From positions 2,356,001 through 2,420,000 of the forward strand of contig CBDAQG010000002.1 of the NCBI GenBank assembly GCA_965198995.1: 64,000 bases of DNA. The letters are read 5' to 3'. Under the pieces are notes generated by a model. That model was not told the DNA's origin, did not search any database, and was given only the letters and a program-made list of their open reading frames with translations. Shown here piece by piece: positions 1-6,736 of this stretch (positions are counted from its first letter, which is position 1; every line of letters starts with the position of its first letter). Both the position numbers and the translations under genes were made by a program. The stretch comes from CAXMMR01 sp965198995. GTDB lineage: Bacteria > Pseudomonadota > Alphaproteobacteria > Acetobacterales > Acetobacteraceae.

Positions 1-975
1 CGTCACCACCCCTTCAAAACTGCCATACTCGTCCACCACCAGCGCCAGCCCCAGCGGGTCGGATTTCAGCCGCTCCAGCGCCTCCAGCGCCGTCACCGTG
101 TCCGGCATCACCGCCGGCTGGCGCAGCGCCGCCGCGATCGACAGCTCGCCGCCGTCCAGCAGCCGGTCCAGCACGTCCTTGGCCTGCACGATGCCCACCG
201 GGTTGTCGACGGTCCGGTCGCACACCACCAGCCGCGAATGCCGCGTCTGCCGCATCGACTGCACGATGTCGCGCCTGGGATCGGTGCGGTCGATCCAGGC
301 GAGCTCGTTGCGCGGCGTCATGATCGCCCGCACCGGCTTGTCGGCCAGCCGCAGCAGCCGCTCGATCATCGTGCGCTCGCCGGTCTCGAGCACGCCCTCC
401 TGCTCACCCTCCTGGAGCATCGCCCGCAGCTCCTCCTCGGTCACCGTCTGGCGCGCCGCCCCGTGCGCGCCGAACAGCCGCAGCACCAGGTTGGAGGAGC
501 GCCCCAGCACCCAAACCACCGGCGCCGCCAGCCGCGCCAGCCCCGCGATCGGCCGCGCCAGCCGCGCCGCCAGCAGCTCGGGCGCCCGCAACGCCACCTG
601 CTTGGGCACCAGCTCGCCCAGCACCAGCGTCAAGTAGGTGATGACGATCACCACCACGGTGAGCGACAACCCGCCGGCAAACGGCGCCAGCACCGGCACC
701 GCGGCAATCTCCGGCGTCAGATACGCCGCCAGCCGCGCCCCGCCGAACACGCCGGCCAGGATGCCGACCAGCGTGATCCCCACCTGCACGGTCGGCAAGA
801 ACTGCTGCGGCTCGTCGGCCAGCGCGCGCGCCAGCGCCGCCCCCGCAACCCCCTTGCGCTCCAACACCTGCAGCCGCACCCGCTTGGCCGACACCAGCGC
901 CATCTCGGTCATCGAGAACAGCCCGTTGAGCACGATCAGCAGCAGGACAACGATGATCTGTGTCAGCACTTGCAT
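1..975 (-). CDS. CNNM/CBS-domain membrane protein (HlyC/CorC family), 3' end outside window
   Basis: Reading from the ATG at 975 down to base 1 gives 325 uninterrupted codons with no stop, so the C-terminus lies outside the window. The N-terminus is strongly hydrophobic (MQVLTQIIVVLLLIVLNGLF), followed by TEMALVSAKRVRLQ and two more hydrophobic blocks including VLGELVPKQVALR. This is the hallmark of the DUF21/CNNM transmembrane domain. After about residue 190 come MTPRNELAWID and HSRLVVCD, typical of paired CBS domains. Family members are inner-membrane proteins linked to Mg2+/Co2+ efflux or tolerance; a C-terminal CorC-HlyC transporter-associated domain would be expected beyond base 1. The substrate cannot be read from sequence. 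A GC-rich repeat element lies just upstream. Confidence 0.88.
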   Translation of the reverse strand, partial: MQVLTQIIVVLLLIVLNGLFSMTEMALVSAKRVRLQVLERKGVAGAALARALADEPQQFLPTVQVGITLVGILAGVFGGARLAAYLTPEIAAVPVLAPFAGGLSLTVVVIVITYLTLVLGELVPKQVALRAPELLAARLARPIAGLARLAAPVVWVLGRSSNLVLRLFGAHGAARQTVTEEELRAMLQEGEQEGVLETGERTMIERLLRLADKPVRAIMTPRNELAWIDRTDPRRDIVQSMRQTRHSRLVVCDRTVDNPVGIVQAKDVLDRLLDGGELSIAAALRQPAVMPDTVTALEALERLKSDPLGLALVVDEYGSFEGVVT

Positions 976-1002
976 GTCCGCATGCCTAAACGACTGCAAC
1001 CG

Positions 1003-1240
1003 CAAGGCAAGGCAAGGCCACAAGCTCTGCCTCTGGACCCGGTCATGCGTGGGCGCGCTCCGCATGACCGGGCTTGAGGCCCAAGACCCCATTCACGTGG
1101 CGAAGCCATTCAAATCCTGCTCTGCACGGCCACCGACCTAGCCAGCCGGACATAAATAAGAAATGGATCTTAAAGGCTTCGCCTTGAACAGGGTCGAGGC
1201 GCTCACGGCGGGAAAGCCCCTCGCCTTGCCGTCCTGTGCT
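1003..1240. repeat. GC-rich MITE-like repeat element, copy 1
   Basis: Almost all of the gap between the CNNM gene and the DUF3429 gene is a diverged copy of a dispersed element. It begins GGCAAGGCCACAAGCTCTG, carries an inner block reading AATAAGAAATGGATCTTAAA then GGCTTCGCC, and ends with the inverted module CCCCTCGCCTTGCC. The same inner block recurs in other copies of this family in the window (around 12300, 33310, 43710 and 47100). No gene is supported here. Confidence 0.7.
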
Positions 1241-1315
1241 TTGATCAAGCCCACTCTTGCGTTACGTACCGCCACGCGCCGCTCGACGGCTGAGACAATC
1301 AGGAGAGCCGCCGTC

Positions 1316-1816
1316 ATGGCCGCCGCCCAGAGACTGCACCCGCTCGCCATCATCCTCTCGGTTGGCGGCCTGATCCCTTTCGTCGGCCTCGGCCTCGCCG
1401 CCGTGAGCCCGGCCTTCGAGGCGCAGGCGCCGCATATCCTGCTCGGCCTGATCGGCTACGGCGCGGTCATCCTCTCCTTCGTCGGCGCGGTGCATTGGGG
1501 CCTGGCGCTCGCCGGCTATGCCGACCCGATCGAGGCCGGCCGGGTGATGCGCCTGCGCCTCGCCCTCGGCGTCGTGCCGGCGCTGGTCGGCTGGGCGGCG
1601 CTGCTGGTCGGCCTGGCCTCGCCCTACGCCACGATCGGCCTCGGCGTGCTGATCGCCGGCTTCCTCGGCGTCGTCATGGTCGAGGCCCGCGCCCGGCGTG
1701 ACCGGCTGATCCCCGGCGGCTACATGGGCGTGCGCTGGACCATCACGATCTGCGTGCTGGCGATCCTGGGCGCGGTGCTGGTGCTGCGCCTCGCCGGCAT
1801 CCCGATCAACCTGTGA
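1316..1816 (+). CDS. DUF3429-type integral membrane protein
   Basis: This encodes 166 residues starting MAAAQRLHPLAIILS. The ATG at 1316 is preceded by AGGAGA at 1301-1306; the longer open frame upstream reads through a repeat element and is rejected as a start. There are about five hydrophobic segments. The motif GAVHWGLAL near residue 60 matches the DUF3429 family of small inner-membrane proteins, whose function is unknown. The stop codon overlaps the GTG of the next gene, so the two are probably translationally coupled. The family assignment is from recognition of the motif and the topology. Confidence 0.8.
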   Translation: MAAAQRLHPLAIILSVGGLIPFVGLGLAAVSPAFEAQAPHILLGLIGYGAVILSFVGAVHWGLALAGYADPIEAGRVMRLRLALGVVPALVGWAALLVGLASPYATIGLGVLIAGFLGVVMVEARARRDRLIPGGYMGVRWTITICVLAILGAVLVLRLAGIPINL

Positions 1817-2229
1817 CCATGCCCTTCCTGCGGCCCTCCATCATCGCCCTGCTGGTGCTGCTCGGCGGCCTGTGCGCCGCGGCGGCGTCCGTCGAGGGCC
1901 TGGCCCCGGCGCTGGCCGCCGCCGTGCTGGTGGCACTGCTCGCCGCCGGCTTCGCCGCCCGCCTGCCCGGCAACCGCTCGATGGCGCCCACCGCCCAGGT
2001 CGGCCTCGCCGACGAACCCCCCGCCGAGCGCCGCCTGGCCGAGCTCGAAGCCGCCACCTCCACCCTGCGCCACGACATCCGCGGCGCCCTGTCCCCCGCC
2101 ATGCTGGTCGCCGACCGCCTGCTCGACAGCCCCGACCCGATGACCAAACGCGCCGGCGAAATCGTCGTCGCCTCGATCGAGCGCGTCGAAGACCGTCTGT
2201 CCGAGACGCGCGAGGCCGTTAAGCGTTAG
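1813..2229 (+). CDS. Small membrane protein with histidine-kinase-like H-box helix
   Basis: The gene overlaps the DUF3429 stop: GTG at 1813, or ATG at 1819 (MPFLRPSIIALL). The product is about 136-138 residues. Two N-terminal hydrophobic segments (residues about 7-28 and 32-48) precede a soluble tail with LRHDIRGALSPAMLVADRLL, which looks like the HisKA dimerisation/phosphoacceptor helix, including the His-Asp pair followed by Arg. A second helix (AGEIVVASIERVEDRL) would complete a four-helix-bundle half. There is no ATP-binding catalytic domain, and the gene ends 14 bases before a GC repeat. It may be a phosphotransfer-like or kinase-dimerisation mimic, or the H-box resemblance may be coincidental. 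No function is assigned. Confidence 0.6.
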   Translation: MTMPFLRPSIIALLVLLGGLCAAAASVEGLAPALAAAVLVALLAAGFAARLPGNRSMAPTAQVGLADEPPAERRLAELEAATSTLRHDIRGALSPAMLVADRLLDSPDPMTKRAGEIVVASIERVEDRLSETREAVKR

Positions 2230-2292
2230 CCAGCAAGGCCAGGGCTGTCTGCCCTGGACCCAATTGAAGGCGGAGCCTTTAAAATCCGACTC
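2228..2292. repeat. GC-rich repeat module (solo)
   Basis: GCAAGGCCAGGGCTGTCTG and CCCTGGACC form a hairpin, followed by AAGGCGGAGCCTTTAAAATCC. This is the left module of the dispersed GC-rich element. It lies between the converging 3' ends of the H-box-like gene and queF and may act as a terminator hairpin for both. Confidence 0.7.
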
Positions 2293-2307
2293 GCCGCGCG
2301 GCGGGGC

Positions 2308-2748
2308 TCAACCCCTGCCTCGGTATCCCGACACCTCCTGCGCGGGGATCCAAACCCCCTCGGGCGGCGTGCCCGTCTGCCAGAACACGTCGATCGGAAT
2401 GCCGCCGCGCGGATACCAGTAGCTGCCGATGCGCAGCCACACCGGCGCCAACCGCTCCACCAGCCGCCCGGCGATCTGCATCGTGCACGCCTCGTGAAAC
2501 GCGCCATGATTACGAAAGCTGGTCAGGAACAGCTTGAGCGACTTGCTCTCCACCAGCCACTCGCCCGGCACGTAGTCGATGACGATATGGGCGAAATCCG
2601 GCTGCCCGGTCACCGGGCAAAGCGACGTAAACTCCGGCGCCGTAAACCGCACCAAATAACGCTGCCCCGCCGCCGGCGCCGCGATCCGGTCCAACTCCGC
2701 CACATCCGGGCTGTCCGGTATCGCCGCAGCCCGCCCAAGCTGGCCCAT
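2308..2748 (-). CDS. queF: NADPH-dependent 7-cyano-7-deazaguanine reductase QueF
   Basis: QueF reduces preQ0 to preQ1, the last free-base step of queuosine synthesis. The product is 146 residues, a typical size for the short unimodular QueF. The catalytic Cys44 sits in SLCPVTGQPDFAH, with Asp51 in the same motif. The QueF signature ESKSLKLFLTSFRNHGAFHE spans residues 67-86. The start is the ATG at 2748, seven bases after GGAGG; a larger open frame running upstream into tgt is not used. It follows tgt on the same strand after a 43-base gap containing half of an A/T repeat. With tgt and queA it forms a queuosine block. Confidence 0.95.
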   Translation of the reverse strand: MGQLGRAAAIPDSPDVAELDRIAAPAAGQRYLVRFTAPEFTSLCPVTGQPDFAHIVIDYVPGEWLVESKSLKLFLTSFRNHGAFHEACTMQIAGRLVERLAPVWLRIGSYWYPRGGIPIDVFWQTGTPPEGVWIPAQEVSGYRGRG

Positions 2749-2761
2749 CGTCACGCCTCCA

Positions 2762-2815
2762 AAACGAGCAAAAGTTCTTTGGTTCTTTCTTTCAAGAAAG
2801 AACCTCTGCCTTACG
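2762..2815. repeat. A/T-rich hairpin repeat, half element; overlaps tgt 3' end
   Basis: AGCAAAAGTTCTTTGGTTC leads into the hairpin GGTTCTTTCTTTCAAGAAAGAACC. This is one arm of the dispersed A/T-rich double-hairpin element. It reaches into the last codons of tgt: the tgt stop codon lies inside the hairpin. Confidence 0.8.
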
Positions 2816-3916
2816 CCAACCCGCCCGCACCGCCGCCGCATGCGCCGCCAGCCGCCCCTCGACGATCGCCCGCCGCAAGCCCCGCATGAGCTGCTGGTAA
2901 TACGCGACGTTGTGCCAGGACAGCAGCATCGGCCCCAGCATCTCCCCGGCGCGGAACAGGTGATGCAGATACCCCCGCCCATGCCGCGTGCAAGCCGGGC
3001 AACCGCATGCCGGGTCGATCGCCGCCAGGCTGTCCGCATGGCAGGCATTGCGCATGTTCAGCACCCCTGCGGAGGTGAACGCCCGCCCGGTCCGCCCCGC
3101 CCGCGTCGGCATCACGCAGTCGAACAGGTCGACCCCGCGCATCACCGCCCCCACCAGATCGTCCGGCGTTCCCACCCCCATCAGGTAGCGCGGCCGCCCG
3201 GCCGGCAGAAACGGCGCCGTCGCCTCCAGCGTCGCCAGCATCATCGCCTGCCCCTCGCCCACCGCCAGCCCGCCGATCGCATAGCCGTCAAACCCGATCG
3301 CCGTCAGCGCCCGCGCCGACTCCTCCCGCAGCGCCGGATAGACGCTGCCCTGCACGATGCCGAACAGCCCATACCCCGCCCGCTCCACAAACGCGCCCCG
3401 GCACCGCTCGGCCCACCGCATGGACATCCGCATGCTCGCCTCCGCCACCTCTGCGGTCGCCGGATGCGGCGTGCACTCGTCCAGCACCATCGTAATCGTC
3501 GCGTCCAGCCGATGCTGGATCCCCACCGACCCCTCCGGCGTCAACGCATGCTTCGTCCCGTCCAGATGCGAGCGAAACACCACCCCATGCTCGTCCAGCG
3601 TCCGCATGCCGGCGAGCGACATCACCTGATAGCCGCCGCTGTCGGTCAGGATCGGCCCCGGCCAGTCCATCATCCGGTGCAGCCCGCCGAGCCGCTCCAC
3701 CCGCTCCGCCCCCGGCCGCAGCATCAGGTGATAGGTGTTGGCAAGCACGATCCCGGCGCCGGTCGCGCGCACCGCGTCCGCCGTCATCGCCTTGACCGTC
3801 GCCGCGGTCCCCACCGGCATGAACACGGGCGTCAGCACCTCGCCATGCGCGCTCGCCAGCACCCCCGCCCGCGCCGCCCCGTCCGCCGCCTCCGCCCGCC
3901 AGCCGAACCCGCTCAC
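2792..3916 (-). CDS. tgt: Queuine/preQ1 tRNA-guanine transglycosylase
   Basis: Tgt exchanges guanine-34 of GUN-anticodon tRNAs for preQ1. The product is 374 residues, full length. The general acid/base Asp92 lies in LTDSGGYQ, and the nucleophile Asp266 in DLFDCVMPTRAGR. Zinc ligands are Cys304, Cys306 and Cys309 (CGCPACTRHGRGYLHHL) plus His335 in SWHN; the spacing agrees with the well-studied Zymomonas enzyme. The start codon overlaps the queA stop by four bases, so the two are translationally coupled. The last residues (EVLS and the stop) are encoded by an A/T-rich repeat, so the natural C-terminus may have been replaced. GC content and codon use otherwise match the neighbours. Confidence 0.96.
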   Translation of the reverse strand: MSGFGWRAEAADGAARAGVLASAHGEVLTPVFMPVGTAATVKAMTADAVRATGAGIVLANTYHLMLRPGAERVERLGGLHRMMDWPGPILTDSGGYQVMSLAGMRTLDEHGVVFRSHLDGTKHALTPEGSVGIQHRLDATITMVLDECTPHPATAEVAEASMRMSMRWAERCRGAFVERAGYGLFGIVQGSVYPALREESARALTAIGFDGYAIGGLAVGEGQAMMLATLEATAPFLPAGRPRYLMGVGTPDDLVGAVMRGVDLFDCVMPTRAGRTGRAFTSAGVLNMRNACHADSLAAIDPACGCPACTRHGRGYLHHLFRAGEMLGPMLLSWHNVAYYQQLMRGLRRAIVEGRLAAHAAAVRAGWRKAEVLS

Positions 3917-4980
3917 CCCCGCTCCAGCAGGCTGGCATCGCCATACGAGTAGAACCGATACCCCGCCGCGACCGCGTGCTCGTACGCCGCCCGCATCCGC
4001 GCCGTCCCGGCAAACGCCGAGACCAGCATGAACAGCGTCGAGCGCGGCAAATGGAAGTTCGTCATCAGCAAATCCGCCGTCCGAAACACATGCCCCGGCC
4101 GCAGAAAGATGTCCGTCGCCCCGTCAAACGCCCCCACGCTCCCGTCCGCCCCCACCGCGCTCTCCAGCAGCCGCAGCGTCGTCGTCCCCACCGCGACCAC
4201 CCGCCCGCCTCGCCCCCGCGCCGCCGCGATCGCCCGCACCGCCGCGGCCGAAACAACCCCCCGCTCCGGATGCATCCGATGCGCGCTCACCTCGTCCACC
4301 CGCACCGGCAGGAACGTCCCGGCGCCGACATGCAGCGTCACCGTCGCCCGCTCCACCCCCCGCGCCGCCAGCGCCTCGAGCAGCGCCGGGGTGAAATGCA
4401 GCCCCGCCGTCGGCGCCGCCACCGCCCCGTCCACGGCGGCAAACGCCGTTTGGTAATCCGCCGCATCCTCGCCCGTCGGCCCCGACGGCCGCTCGATGTA
4501 AGGCGGCAACGCCAACGCCCCCGCCTGCCGCAGCGCCACGTCAAACGCCGCCCCGGCCTGGTCGAACCGCAGCACCAGCCCGCCATCACCCTCCAGCCGC
4601 ACCACCACCGCGCTCAACGCCCCGCCCTCAGCCGCGAGCACGTCGCCCTCGCGCAGCCGCCGGGTGTTGCGCGCCAGCGCATGCCACGCGCCCTCGCCCA
4701 CCGGCTGGTCCAGCGTCACGTCGATCCGCGCCGCCCCTCGCCGCATCGCGATCTGCGCCGGTATCACCCGTGTGTCGTTCGCCACCAGCAGGTCCCCCGC
4801 CCGCAGCAACCCCGGCAAATCCCGCACCGAACGGTCCCGCAGCCCAGCGCCAACATGCAGCAGCCGCGCCGCATCGCGTGGCCGCGCCGGGTGCTGGGCG
4901 ATCAGCTCAGGGGGAAGCGAAAAATCAAAGTCGGAAGTAAGAAGGCCAGGGCTTTGCCCTGGACCCCCCGTCACGCGCAT
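3913..4980 (-). CDS. queA: S-adenosylmethionine:tRNA ribosyltransferase-isomerase QueA
   Basis: QueA transfers the ribosyl moiety of SAM to preQ1-tRNA, giving epoxyqueuosine. The conserved N-terminus is DFDFSLPPELIAQHP, then VANDTRVIPAQI, APTAGLHFTPALL, LHVGAGTFLPVR, MHPERG, VAVGTTTLRLLES, TNFHLPRSTL and YRFYSYGD, all characteristic of QueA. The start is unusual. The conserved region begins with codons that cannot initiate, and the nearest possible starts are ATG at 4980 and GTG at 4974. Both lie inside a GC-rich repeat element, adding about 15 non-conserved residues (GGPGQSPGLLTS region). With ATG 4980 the product is 355 residues. It is first in the queA-tgt-queF block. Confidence 0.94.
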   Translation of the reverse strand: MRVTGGPGQSPGLLTSDFDFSLPPELIAQHPARPRDAARLLHVGAGLRDRSVRDLPGLLRAGDLLVANDTRVIPAQIAMRRGAARIDVTLDQPVGEGAWHALARNTRRLREGDVLAAEGGALSAVVVRLEGDGGLVLRFDQAGAAFDVALRQAGALALPPYIERPSGPTGEDAADYQTAFAAVDGAVAAPTAGLHFTPALLEALAARGVERATVTLHVGAGTFLPVRVDEVSAHRMHPERGVVSAAAVRAIAAARGRGGRVVAVGTTTLRLLESAVGADGSVGAFDGATDIFLRPGHVFRTADLLMTNFHLPRSTLFMLVSAFAGTARMRAAYEHAVAAGYRFYSYGDASLLERG

Positions 4981-5092
4981 GCGTGCTTCACACGACATCC
5001 CGAGGCCCTTGGATCCCATTAAGTGGGGTCGGGGGCCTCGGGCCCCAGCGGTGTCCAGAGGCAGAGCCTCTGGCCTTCCTTACCTCGACAAA
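4936..5092. repeat. GC-rich repeat element (two inverted modules), overlaps queA start
   Basis: It begins GTAAGAAGGCCAGGGCTTTG and ends with GGCAGAGCCTCTGGCCTTCC, giving inverted GGCCAG-type ends. In between are the CCCCATT/GGGG block and GGGGGCCTCGGGCCCC. The left module supplies the likely start codon of queA; the right end abuts the 3' end of the VOC gene. Confidence 0.75.
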
Positions 5093-5475
5093 TAGCTGGC
5101 GATCTCAACCAAGTTACCATCCGGATCCCGGCAGTAAACCGACGTCACCGGCCCCAGCGCCCCATCTTTCGCCACCGGCCCCTGCTCCACCGTCACGCCG
5201 CAGCCATGCAGGTGCGCGATCACGTCCTCCGGCCCCACCGCGGTGACGAAGCACAGATCGTTGCCGCCCACCGAGACGGCGCGCCCGCTAAACCAATCCT
5301 CCGCCCCCTCCGGCCGCACGTTCATCTTCTGCCCACCGAACTTCAGCGTCGTCCGCCGGTCGGCGCCGAACTCGTCGCGCTCCATCCCCAGCACCCGCTG
5401 ATACCAGGCGGCGGTGATCTCCACGTCGCGCGTCGTGATCACCAGATGGTCCAGCCGGTCGACGGTAAACCGCAT
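5080..5475 (-). CDS. VOC-superfamily (glyoxalase/dioxygenase-like) protein
   Basis: A 131-residue protein with the paired beta-alpha-beta-beta-beta repeats of the vicinal oxygen chelate fold. LDHLVITTRDVEITAAWYQRVLG-type first strand and helix carry a metal-ligand His (residue 10), and DPDGNLVEIASYL at the C-terminus carries a ligand Glu. Family members include glyoxalase I, fosfomycin/bleomycin resistance proteins and extradiol dioxygenases; the substrate is not predictable. The ribosome-binding site AAGGAG overlaps the sspB stop codon (gap of three bases), so it is probably co-transcribed with sspB. Confidence 0.85.
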   Translation of the reverse strand: MRFTVDRLDHLVITTRDVEITAAWYQRVLGMERDEFGADRRTTLKFGGQKMNVRPEGAEDWFSGRAVSVGGNDLCFVTAVGPEDVIAHLHGCGVTVEQGPVAKDGALGPVTSVYCRDPDGNLVEIASYLSR

Positions 5476-5478
5476 CGC

Positions 5479-6120
5479 CTACTCCTTCGGCCGCCGGCGA
5501 AACGCGTCCAGGCTCACCACCTGCGCATCGTCCTCGCCCTTGCCGGCCTCCCCCGCCTTGCCGGCCGTCTCCGCCGCATCGCCCACCTTCGCATCGCCCA
5601 CCTTGCCGACGCCCTCGGGCGTCGCCCCCGGCCCCCTGGCCAGCGACAGCACCGGCGGCGCCAACGCCACCAGCGGCGCCACCCCCGTCTCGGCCGACGC
5701 CGGCGGGCTCACCGGGCTGAACCGCAGCCCATACTGCACCTCGGGATCGGCAAACGCCGAAATCGCGTCGAACGGCACCACCAGCTGGCTCGGCACTCCG
5801 CCAAACGACAGCCCGACGCTGACGATCCGCTCCGCCTCGTCCACCTTCAGATCCCAGAACTGGTGCTGCAATACGATCGTCATCTCTTGCGGATACTGCG
5901 CCAGCAGCCGCTTGGGGATCGCCACCCCCGGATGATCGGTCTGGAACGTCACGTAAAAGTGGTGCCCGCCCGGCAGCCCCTCGCGCGCCGCAAACGTCAA
6001 CGCCCGCACCACCACCTGGCGCATCGCGTCCTCCATCCAGGCGTCATACGGCAGCAGGCTCTTCGGCCCCGCCTCCGCCTCGCCCTCCACCGTCCCGTCC
6101 TGATCGTCGTCCATGCGCAT
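5479..6120 (-). CDS. sspB: ClpXP adaptor SspB (alphaproteobacterial type)
   Basis: SspB tethers ssrA-tagged proteins to ClpXP for degradation. The N-terminal domain has DAMRQVVVRALTFAA, GGHHFYVTFQTDHPGV, IPKRLLAQYPQEMTIVLQHQ and FGGVPSQLVVPFDAI, all typical of the tag-binding fold. A low-complexity Ala/Gly/Pro linker (about residues 135-195) then leads to the C-terminal VVSLDAFRRRPKE, which fits the short ClpX-docking motif. The start is ATG 6120 or 6114; 6120 is used here. The ssrA gene lies about 250 bases upstream on the same strand, placing the tag RNA next to its adaptor. Confidence 0.93.
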   Translation of the reverse strand: MRMDDDQDGTVEGEAEAGPKSLLPYDAWMEDAMRQVVVRALTFAAREGLPGGHHFYVTFQTDHPGVAIPKRLLAQYPQEMTIVLQHQFWDLKVDEAERIVSVGLSFGGVPSQLVVPFDAISAFADPEVQYGLRFSPVSPPASAETGVAPLVALAPPVLSLARGPGATPEGVGKVGDAKVGDAAETAGKAGEAGKGEDDAQVVSLDAFRRRPKE

Positions 6121-6368
6121 CCCGCCTTCAGCCCCTCATAGACCTCTCCCCCACCCCGCAAAAGACCCGCCCCCCGGCGAGGCGAAGCGAGCCCCCCCCC
6201 CCCCCGCGATGCGAAGCGAGCCAACCCCAAGACTCCGCAGCGCGAAAACGTGGGATGGTGGGTCAGCTGGCGTGTCTACGCGAGCACCGGAGCGGAGCGG
6301 CCTGATGGGCCGTGAGCACCGGAGCACAGCGAAGGCGCGCCAGATGGCCCGCCAGCACACGTTTTCAA
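6121..6368. other. Intergenic segment with 14-C homopolymer and 123-base imperfect inverted repeat
   Basis: There is no gene between sspB and ssrA. Bases 6192-6205 are a run of 14 C, flanked by GCGAAGCGAGCC repeated at about 6182 and 6211. Bases 6244-6366 form a large imperfect palindrome: GAAAACGTG at 6244-6252 pairs with CACGTTTTC at 6358-6366, and GTCAGCTGGCG pairs imperfectly with CGCCAGATGGC. A short repeat GAGCACCGGAGC occurs twice in the centre. The element lies directly downstream of the ssrA coding piece and could end its transcription. Confidence 0.6.
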
Positions 6369-6369
6369 A

Positions 6370-6624
6370 GTGAGGGGGCTTCTGTTGCCCGGTGCCCCTC
6401 CTACCGCGTCTATCGAAGCTTACGCCGCGACTGCGAGTGCGGAATTATCGTTCGCACTTGAGTGTTGACCCGGTAACGGCGGTATCATGCCGGGCAAAAG
6501 GCGAGTCTTTACCACGCGTGTCGAGCCTGTTTCGTCCCCTCATGGTGGAGACGCCGGGCACTGCCCCCGGGTCCACAACGATTATTCCACGCGCCGTTTA
6601 TCACCATATCTGGCAAGCCAGCCA
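6370..6624 (-). ncRNA. ssrA: Circularly permuted two-piece tmRNA (alpha-tmRNA)
   Basis: On the minus strand the acceptor piece comes first, ending GTCTCCACCA (CCA at 6545-6543), with the T-arm-like stem CCGGG/CCCGG just before it. After only three bases (TGA, 6542-6540) the coding piece starts GGGGACG at 6539. GGGGACG and CGTCTCC form a seven-pair acceptor stem with one G-U. CACGCG in the coding piece pairs with CGCGTG of the acceptor piece (P2). The tag frame runs from GCG at 6455 to TAA at 6422-6420 and encodes ANDNSALAVAA, so with the tRNA alanine the tag is AANDNSALAVAA. The outer ends of both pieces are estimated from fold logic only. TATATT at 6634-6629 could be a -10 box; no clear -35 is seen. 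Confidence 0.93.
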
Positions 6625-6654
6625 ACCCAATATAGAGACTCGGCCCGGCCGATG

Positions 6655-6724
6655 CTAGGGGAAGGAAGGCCAGAGGCTCTGCCTCTGGACTCCGCTGGGG
6701 CCTGAGGCCCCAGACCCCCATCAG
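6655..6724. repeat. GC-rich repeat module upstream of thyX
   Basis: GGAAGGCCAGAGGCTCTGCC followed by TCTGGACTCCGCTGGGGCC and TGAGGCCCCAGACCCCC. Two adjacent hairpins of the dispersed GC-rich family lie between ssrA and thyX, ending about 12 bases before the thyX ATG. They probably isolate the divergent transcripts. Confidence 0.75.
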
Positions 6725-6736
6725 TAAGGGCGCACC

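Noticed and set aside
2840..3952. Long plus-strand open frame opposite tgt (370 residues)
   Set aside because: It is the antisense shadow of tgt/queA in GC-rich DNA. Its product is Arg/His/Pro-rich without motifs, while the minus strand encodes an intact Tgt with all catalytic residues.
6487..6705. Plus-strand small protein-coding frames over the ssrA locus
   Set aside because: The segment is explained by the tmRNA on the minus strand: acceptor stem, tag frame and CCA.
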